58,410 nt of DNA from Planctomycetia bacterium. GTDB lineage: Bacteria > Planctomycetota > UBA1135 > UBA2386. Below the pieces are notes generated by a model. It saw only the letters and a list, made by a program, of their open reading frames with translations. It searched no databases and was not told the DNA's origin. Shown piece by piece: positions 52,673 to 58,410 of the stretch. Position 1 is the stretch's first letter; each line of letters begins with the position of its first letter. A program made the position numbers and the translations under genes. Where the stretch lies: NCBI GenBank assembly GCA_005776475.1, contig SXPB01000023.1, forward strand, positions 1 to 58,410. The letters are read 5' to 3'.

Positions 52673-53609
52673 TCGGTGGCAACGGTGGCACTTCGCGCGG
52701 GCGACGACACAGTTCGCCGACGTAGCCGGGGCGCAGCAGTTGCCGCAGCGCCGACCAGTACAACGCCGCGCGGCCGCGTTTGCCCAGCAGGGCAAGGCAC
52801 AGCCAGGCGACCAGCCGCAGCGCGATGCCGAGCGTGAGGCAGGCCCGCACGTACCCGGTCCACAGGCGCCCGTGCCATTGCGCGTGGTAGAGCAGGCAGC
52901 TCTCGCGGAAGGCAAGGAACGTGCGCTGCGCCGATTGCGCCGCCGACAGTCCGCCGACGTGCAGGAACGACGCATCCGGCAACCAGCGCACGCGGTGGCC
53001 GGCGGCGCGCACGCGACCGCAGAAGTCGGCCTCTTCGAAGTACATGAAGAAGCGTTCGTCGAAGCCGCCGACCTGCGGCAGCACGTCGGCGCGGATCAGG
53101 AACACGCAGCCGCTGACGCAGTCGACGTCGCTCGCTTGTTGCGGCATCGGCGTTTCGGTGAAGCGGCCGAGGAACAGCGCCTGCGGCAGGTAGTGGCGCG
53201 GCAGGTGCCGTTGCCAGGTGCTGCGTTGGGTGACGCCGTGTTCATCGACGATGCGCGGGCCGAACACCGCGACGCCAGGTTCGCGTTCGGCGGCGGCGAC
53301 GAAGCGGGCGAGCTGCTCCCAACCCGCTTCCGCATCCGTGTTGAGCAACAGGATCCAGCGGCCGCGCGCGCGTTCGAGGCCGCGGTTGACGCCGTAGGCA
53401 AAGCCGCCATTCTTCGGCTGCGGCAGCACGAGGGCCTGCGAGAACTGCGCGCGCGCGCTCGCCACGCTGTCGTCGGCGCTCTGGTTGTCGACGACGAGCA
53501 CTTCGAACGGCAGCGCCGGCTGCGTGAACAGGCGGCCGAGCAGGGTGAGCAGCAGGTCGCGCGTGTTCCAGTTGACGACGACGATCGATAGCACGGGGGT
53601 TGGGCTCAT
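52665..53609 (-). CDS. Family 2 glycosyltransferase
   Basis: A 314-residue GT-A enzyme: SIVVVNWNTRDLLLTLL, LVVDNQSADDSV, GGFAYGVNRGLERARG, donor motif LLLNTDAEAGWEQL and YFEEADFCGRVRAAGHRV, as in rhamnosyltransferases. A C-terminal hydrophobic stretch (LGIALRLVAWLCLALLG) suggests membrane association. The start at 53609 is preferred because VLSIVVVNW follows within a few residues; 53630 is also in frame. It is transcribed towards the exopolysaccharide genes. Confidence 0.88.
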   Translation of the reverse strand: MSPTPVLSIVVVNWNTRDLLLTLLGRLFTQPALPFEVLVVDNQSADDSVASARAQFSQALVLPQPKNGGFAYGVNRGLERARGRWILLLNTDAEAGWEQLARFVAAAEREPGVAVFGPRIVDEHGVTQRSTWQRHLPRHYLPQALFLGRFTETPMPQQASDVDCVSGCVFLIRADVLPQVGGFDERFFMYFEEADFCGRVRAAGHRVRWLPDASFLHVGGLSAAQSAQRTFLAFRESCLLYHAQWHGRLWTGYVRACLTLGIALRLVAWLCLALLGKRGRAALYWSALRQLLRPGYVGELCRRPREVPPLPPIK

Positions 53610-53749
53610 CGGGTTCGTCGCAGTGCGCATGATGCATCGGCGGACCGGCGAAGTCGCCAGCGTCGTCGCCGGTCCGCGCGATGGCATGGCGGTCTCGGCG
53701 CGAACTCCGGCCGCGGTCGCGAGCCTGGGCTACCCTTCGGACGGGGAAC

Positions 53750-54697
53750 ATGCGCCTGCTCGTCGCCCTTTCTGGTGTGCTGCTGCTGGCCGCTTCGGTG
53801 CGGTCGCAGGTCCTGCCGTCGGCAACGGCCGCTGGCAGCACCGTGCGCGCCGGGCTGGTCACGGCGACCCCGCTGCCGATCGGCGGTGACGTGTGGCCCG
53901 GGTTCCAGCGTCAGGCGGCGGGAACGGTCGGCAACGCGCACAGCCTCGTCGCGCATGCAACGACGCCGACGGCGATCACCGCGACGTGGCAGCTCGGCTG
54001 CCAGGCCGTCGCGACCGGTTCGAGCGAGAGCGTCGCTTCGGTGCGCTACACGTTCACCGCGCTGCAGTCGTTCACCGGTCGGTTCGACATTGGCTGGTCG
54101 CCGACGACGACCGGCTCCGGAACCGCCACGCTGGCGATCGACCTCGGTGACGACGGCATCGTCGATGGGTCGGGCGCCGGGGCGATCCCGATCACGTTCG
54201 GTCCGGGCCCACTGGTCGTGCGCGTGACCATGCAATGCAACGCCACCGCCGGTTCGGTGCAGGGACCGTTCGGTTCTTCCTGGCAGTGGTCGGGCAGCGC
54301 GTCGGTGGCAGGTTCGCTGCAACTCGTCGCCGGACACGCGACGACGACCGTCGAAGGCAACGCGTGCGGCACGCCGATGCCGAGCCTGCAGGCGACGCCA
54401 GACCTTGCCGGTGGCCTCGAACTGCGTGGTGGCTGCCCGGCGGGCATCGACTTCGGCCTGCTGGCGGTCGGCTTCCTGCCGGTCGTGGCGCCGCTGCCGC
54501 TGCCGCCGACGTGCATGCTGTTGGTCGCGCCCGAACTGGTCGACGCGCAGTTGCCCGATGCGCAGCGCGCCGTGGTCTGGACGTTTGCGGTGCCGCTCGC
54601 CGCGCGGCCGCTCACGTTGCGCAGTCAGCTGTTCGGTTTCTACGCGGCTACGTCGCAACTCACCGCGAGCGCGTGCGCCCGCACCGACGTGCAGTGA
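53750..54697 (+). CDS. Secreted protein with C-terminal planctomycete-type module
   Basis: A 315-residue exported protein with signal peptide LVALSGVLLLAASVRSQ. The N-terminal 190 residues are beta-rich (TAITATWQLGCQAVATGS, GTATLAIDLGDDGIVDGSG). The remainder begins GNACGTPMPSLQ and has a variant of the shared C-terminal module (VVAPLPLPPTCMLLVAPE). GGGG four bases before the ATG may serve as a ribosome-binding site. No enzymatic motif was seen. It is convergent with the helicase gene, 15 bases apart. Confidence 0.74.
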   Translation: MRLLVALSGVLLLAASVRSQVLPSATAAGSTVRAGLVTATPLPIGGDVWPGFQRQAAGTVGNAHSLVAHATTPTAITATWQLGCQAVATGSSESVASVRYTFTALQSFTGRFDIGWSPTTTGSGTATLAIDLGDDGIVDGSGAGAIPITFGPGPLVVRVTMQCNATAGSVQGPFGSSWQWSGSASVAGSLQLVAGHATTTVEGNACGTPMPSLQATPDLAGGLELRGGCPAGIDFGLLAVGFLPVVAPLPLPPTCMLLVAPELVDAQLPDAQRAVVWTFAVPLAARPLTLRSQLFGFYAATSQLTASACARTDVQ

Positions 54698-54712
54698 ACG
54701 ACCAGCGCGGCC

Positions 54713-56590
54713 TCAGCCGCGCCCGCCGCTGCCTTCGCGTTCGATGACCAGGTGCGGATCGCGTCGGTCCGGCTTCTTCGCGCTGCGCAGGAACGAATCG
54801 ACGGCGTCGCTCGAAACCTCGAACACCGTGAAGGCGAACTGCACGTTGATCGCGCCAACCATGTGGCTTTCGAGGTGGCCGCGGCGGCACACGTGCGCCA
54901 TCACGCGGCGCGGATCGGCGCCGTCGCGTTTGCCCCAGTTGATGCGGAAGCGTGTGAACGAAGGGCCCGCACCCGCGGCTGGTGCTCGGTCGGCGCGCTT
55001 CTGCCACGACGGGGCGGCGCCGGCGCGGCCACGCTGGTCGGCGGCGAGGCGCCGGATGGGGGCGGGTGGCGGCGTCGCGATGGGTGCCGCCACGACGGGA
55101 GCCGCCGCACTGAGGGCGGGGCTGCTGGCGCTGCCTGCCGCGGCAGGTGCGGTGTGCTTCTTCGCATGCTCCGCGGGTGCGGCGCTCGGCGCCAACGCAC
55201 GCGGCGCCGGCATCGGCCGCGCCCCGTGCACCTCGAACGGCGGCCGCACGCCCATGGCGGTCTTCTGCAGCAGCGCCGCCACCACGGCCGCGGCATCGCG
55301 GCCCTGCAGCAGGTGCTGCGCCGTCGCCAGCATCGCCGGGGGCACCGTGCCACCGTGCGAGAGCATCGCTTCGACGCGGTCCTGGGCCATTTCGAGCTGG
55401 TGCGCGAGCACTTCTTCGGCACCGGGGCTGCCGATCCACTTCGGCGTCACCTTGGCGAACTGGTACAGCCGACGCATGCGCATCTCGCGCGACTTCATCA
55501 CCAGCATGTAGCTGGTGCCCTTCTGGCCGGCGCGCCCGGTGCGGCCGCTGCGGTGCACGTAGGTCTCGGCGTCGATCGGCGGATCGACGTTGACCACCGC
55601 GGTGACGTCGGCGATGTCGAGCCCGCGCGCCGCCACGTCGGTCGCGATCAGCGTGTGGATCGTGCCGCGCTTGAACGCCTGCAGCGTGCGCGTGCGCTGC
55701 GCCTGCGCCAGTTCGCCGTGGATCGGCATCGCCAGGAAGCCGTCGCCGGCCAGCTTGTCGGCGAGCGCCTGCGTGTCCTCGCGCGTGCGCACGAACACCA
55801 GCGTGCGGTCTTCGCCGGCGAGCAGCAGCAGGTTGACGAGCACCGCGTAGTGGTCGCGTGCGCCGACCTTGAGCGCCACGTGTTCGATGTCGCCGTGTGC
55901 AGCGCCGGCGGGCGTGCCGGCGACCAACAGCGCATCGCGCTGGAAGCGGTCCGCGAGCGCTTTCACCGCCGCCGGGAACGTCGCCGACACGAGGTGCGTG
56001 CGTCGCGCGGCCGGCAGTTCCTGCAGGATTGCATCGCGCTCGTCCTTGCAGCCGCGGTCGAGCATCTGGTCGGCTTCGTCGCGCACCAACTGGCGCACGC
56101 TCTTGCGGACGAGCGCGCCGTTGCGGATGTGGTCGAGCAGGCGACCGGGCGTGCCGACGATCACGGTCGGCTTCTTGTGCAGTTGCTGGCGTTCGCGCGT
56201 GATGCTGGTGCCGCCGGTGACGACTTCGCAGCGCACGCCGCGAACGTCGGCGAACAACCAGCTCAGTTCTTCGTTCACCTGCGCCGCGAGTTCGCGCGTC
56301 GGTGCGATCACGAGAGTGGTCGGGCCGTCGCGGTCGGGGTCGGCGAGGTCGCGATGGCAGACGAAGCCGAGGGCCACGGTCTTGCCGGAGCCCGTTTGCG
56401 AGGTGATGCGCAGATCGCGGCGGCCGTCGTCGGCGGCGAGGATCGCGCTCTGCACGGCGGTCAATCCGGTGAAGCCGCGGCGCTCCAACGCGGGGCGCAG
56501 CATGGTCGGAACGGCGGCGAACGCGGCGGCGTCGGGGGGCAAAGGCGACGAATCGTCGTCGGACGCGGAGGCCTCGGGCGCGATGTACAT
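54713..56590 (-). CDS. DEAD-box RNA helicase with DbpA-type RNA-binding domain
   Basis: A 625-residue helicase. Q motif around Gln47 (GLTAVQSAIL), Walker A SQTGSGKT (64-71), PTRELAAQ, the DEAD box in VRDEADQML, SATFP, and the C-terminal helicase half with IATDVAARGLDI and HRSGRTGRAGQ. A low-complexity linker leads to a DbpA/CsdA-type RNA-binding domain (FTRFRINWGKRDGADPRRVM) at the end. It unwinds RNA in ribosome assembly or cold adaptation. It is divergent from the Ntn-hydrolase gene. Confidence 0.95.
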   Translation of the reverse strand: MYIAPEASASDDDSSPLPPDAAAFAAVPTMLRPALERRGFTGLTAVQSAILAADDGRRDLRITSQTGSGKTVALGFVCHRDLADPDRDGPTTLVIAPTRELAAQVNEELSWLFADVRGVRCEVVTGGTSITRERQQLHKKPTVIVGTPGRLLDHIRNGALVRKSVRQLVRDEADQMLDRGCKDERDAILQELPAARRTHLVSATFPAAVKALADRFQRDALLVAGTPAGAAHGDIEHVALKVGARDHYAVLVNLLLLAGEDRTLVFVRTREDTQALADKLAGDGFLAMPIHGELAQAQRTRTLQAFKRGTIHTLIATDVAARGLDIADVTAVVNVDPPIDAETYVHRSGRTGRAGQKGTSYMLVMKSREMRMRRLYQFAKVTPKWIGSPGAEEVLAHQLEMAQDRVEAMLSHGGTVPPAMLATAQHLLQGRDAAAVVAALLQKTAMGVRPPFEVHGARPMPAPRALAPSAAPAEHAKKHTAPAAAGSASSPALSAAAPVVAAPIATPPPAPIRRLAADQRGRAGAAPSWQKRADRAPAAGAGPSFTRFRINWGKRDGADPRRVMAHVCRRGHLESHMVGAINVQFAFTVFEVSSDAVDSFLRSAKKPDRRDPHLVIEREGSGGRG

Positions 56591-56750
56591 ACTGCAGGGT
56601 CGCGCATCGGCGAGGTCCGGTCAACCGCCAGCCCGGATCCTGCGCCGATCGGGCTCGAAAGTGGCACGAGCCCCGCCCGTGGCCAGACATGGCTACGGGC
56701 CGTGGCACCGGCGACTTCCACCGGATCGGTGGTGCGGTGATCATGCGGCG

Positions 56751-58001
56751 ATGCTGCGCTGGCTTGCGTCGTTCTTGTTCTTCGTGCTGGTCGGAACCAC
56801 GGTGGCGCAGGCCCCGGCCGCCGAACGGCTCGACGAGGAGTGCACGATCGGCGTCGCCGTGGGCCGCGCCACCGCCGACGGCCGCCCGCTGCTGTGGAAG
56901 AACCGCGACGCGCACGAGCGCGACAACGTGGTGATGCCGCTCGCCGACGGCAAGATCCCGTACTTCGCCTTGGCCAGCGCCGGCGATGCGAAGGTCGTGT
57001 GGGGCGGCGCCAACGTCGCCGGCTTCTGCATCGTCAATTCCGTGTCGCGCGATCTGCCGCAAGGCAACGACAAGGGCCCGGGCAACGGCGCCTTCATGAA
57101 GCTGGCGTTGCAGACGTGTGCGACCGTCGCCGAGTTCGAGAAGCTGCTGCAATCGACCAACGACAACGGCCGCCGCACGCGCGCCAATTTCGCCGTCATC
57201 GATCCGCAAGGCGGCGCGGCGATCTTCGAAACGGGGCACGTCTCGTTCACCCGTTTCGACGCTGCCGCAAGCGCTTCCGGCGTACTCGTGCGCACCAACT
57301 TCGCGACGACAACGGATGGCGGTCGCGGCAAGGAACGCCACGCGCGCGCCGAGGAAATCCTGAAGACGCCGGCGGCGCGCGAGCTGACCGTGCGCTTCCT
57401 GCTGCAGCAACTGCTGCGCGATCTCAAGGCGCCGCCGTCGGCGCAGAAGGGCGAGCGCGGCCGCCTCGACACGCGCGAAACGATCCACCGCCAGAACACC
57501 GTCGCCGCCCTCGTGCTGCAGGGCGTGAAGCCGGGCGAAGACGCGCGCTGGACGACGATGTGGACGGTGCTCGGCCAGCCCGTGTTCGGCATCGCGCTGC
57601 CGCTGTTTCCCGCGGCAGGTGCATTGCCGATGGCGGTCGCGGGCGATCCGAAGAGCGCCCTGTGCGAAGCGAGCGGCAAGCTGGCGGCAGCGTTCTACGT
57701 CGTCGATGGCCCGGCGGCGCCGGCCCCTGCCGTCGAGGGCGAAGAGGCGGCCGAAGCGGAGGTCGCCGGCTCGCTGCGTTGGTTGCGCACCGACGCGATG
57801 GCCGTCGTGCGCCGCACGGTGCTGTTCGCCGAGGCCGACGTGATGGCGCGCCACGCCGAAGCGATGGAGAACTGGCAGAAGGCGGGGCCGCAGCCCGTGC
57901 CGAGCGCGTTGCGGGCGTTCCAGGAAGCGATGGCGAAGGTGGCGCTGCGGCAGCTGCAAGAGCTCGTCGAGGCGCACACGGCAGTCGAAAGCGGCAAGTG
58001 A
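56751..58001 (+). CDS. Exported Ntn-hydrolase-like protein (C45 type)
   Basis: A 416-residue protein with signal peptide FLFFVLVGTTVAQ. After about ten residues comes CTIGVAVGRATADGRPLLWK followed by NRD, the start of the acyl-CoA:6-APA acyltransferase/choloylglycine hydrolase fold. Cys31 would be the N-terminal nucleophile after processing. FAVIDPQGGAAIFETGHV matches the same family. Members cleave amide bonds. The substrate is unknown. The start at 56751 gives the signal peptide. Confidence 0.82.
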   Translation: MLRWLASFLFFVLVGTTVAQAPAAERLDEECTIGVAVGRATADGRPLLWKNRDAHERDNVVMPLADGKIPYFALASAGDAKVVWGGANVAGFCIVNSVSRDLPQGNDKGPGNGAFMKLALQTCATVAEFEKLLQSTNDNGRRTRANFAVIDPQGGAAIFETGHVSFTRFDAAASASGVLVRTNFATTTDGGRGKERHARAEEILKTPAARELTVRFLLQQLLRDLKAPPSAQKGERGRLDTRETIHRQNTVAALVLQGVKPGEDARWTTMWTVLGQPVFGIALPLFPAAGALPMAVAGDPKSALCEASGKLAAAFYVVDGPAAPAPAVEGEEAAEAEVAGSLRWLRTDAMAVVRRTVLFAEADVMARHAEAMENWQKAGPQPVPSALRAFQEAMAKVALRQLQELVEAHTAVESGK

Positions 58002-58086
58002 CCGCGAACGCCGGGCCGCGTCGTACGGGACCGCCGAAAAATGTCGCGGCCCGCGACGGTTTCCGGCAATCTCGGCCCAACGCGCG

Positions 58087-58410
58087 ATGACCGACGTCCT
58101 GCACAGCCAGATCAAGCCTTCCTCTCCCGAGTTCCAGCAGAACCGTGAGCACCACCAGGCGGCGATCGCCGAGATCGCGGCGCATGTCGCAGCGGCGAAG
58201 CTCGGCGGCGGCGCCGAGGCATGTGCGCGCCACCACAAACGGGGCAAGCTGCTGCCGCGCGAACGCATCGCCGCGGTGCTCGATCCCGGCTCGCCGTTCC
58301 TAGAACTGTCGACGCTGGCCGCGCACGGCCTCTACGGCGGCGATGCGCCGAGTGCGGGCATCGTCACCGGCATCGGGCTCGTGCACGGGCGGGAAGTGAT
58401 GCTGGTCGCC
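58087..58410 (+). CDS. Acyl-CoA carboxylase beta subunit (methylcrotonyl-CoA type), N-terminal part
   Basis: The first 108 codons are in the window and the frame is open at the end. The sequence has the carboxyltransferase beginning of the biotin-dependent enzymes: FQQNREHHQAAI, ARHHKRGKLLPRERI, then LDPGSPFLELSTLAAHGLYG and AGIVTGIGLVHGREVM. The YGG-type segment favours methylcrotonyl-CoA carboxylase beta over propionyl-CoA carboxylase. It would act in leucine breakdown with an alpha subunit encoded beyond the window. Confidence 0.9.
   Translation, partial: MTDVLHSQIKPSSPEFQQNREHHQAAIAEIAAHVAAAKLGGGAEACARHHKRGKLLPRERIAAVLDPGSPFLELSTLAAHGLYGGDAPSAGIVTGIGLVHGREVMLVA

Overview
The window is one stretch of a very GC-rich chromosome (roughly 70% G+C by eye). 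It most likely comes from a planctomycete. The evidence is a pair of sulfatases, a DUF1549/DUF1553 protein plus a DUF1501 protein, an ECF sigma factor with a long membrane and extracytoplasmic extension, and several secreted proteins ending in the same C-terminal module. This is inference from gene content; no rRNA or other phylogenetic marker beyond ribosomal protein L33 is present. No tRNA, rRNA, CRISPR array, prophage or insertion sequence was found.

Layout. 1-2384: end of a sigma-54 activator, a metallophosphoesterase and a PyrK-like flavoprotein. 2394-8479: carboxypeptidase-regulatory-domain proteins, a lipoprotein, a DUF2237 protein and the sigma-factor fusion. 8543-16391: sulfatase (with a small palindromic repeat inside its reading frame), DinB-like protein, DUF1501 protein, a beta-helix-like secreted protein and the DUF1549/LamG/DUF1553 protein. 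16485-20215: thioesterase, a secreted protein interrupted by an in-frame TGA, a Kelch-like protein, and a thioredoxin-fold protein whose CXXC motif reads UGNC with a SECIS-like hairpin behind it. 20219-24634: phenylacetate-CoA-ligase-type enzyme, SET-domain protein and two glycosyltransferases. 24768-28256: motA, motB and two membrane proteins. 28263-31087: acyl-CoA dehydrogenase, crotonase and short-chain dehydrogenase, probably one operon. 31088-31444: intergenic region with a strong intrinsic terminator that follows no gene. 31445-40093: secreted proteins, rpmG, a NAD-dependent epimerase, a second sulfatase and a class A beta-lactamase-like lipoprotein. 40171-44717: sbcD-sbcC. 44783-48703: a GltP/DctA-type symporter, a TerB-like protein and a large lipoprotein. 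48902-53609: an exopolysaccharide group (Wzz-like protein, degenerate CpsD-like ATPase, degenerate deacetylase fused to a glycosyltransferase, second glycosyltransferase). 53750-58410: secreted protein, DEAD-box helicase, Ntn-hydrolase-like protein and the start of an acyl-CoA carboxylase beta subunit.

How it fits together. Most genes are single or in pairs, on both strands. Clear functional groups are motAB (flagellar stator), sbcDC (double-strand-end processing), the acyl-CoA group and the exopolysaccharide group. The most notable observations are the probable selenoprotein, a second in-frame TGA 1.8 kb away, the membrane-tethered sigma factor, the in-frame repeat in a sulfatase, and two degenerate enzymes side by side in the exopolysaccharide group.
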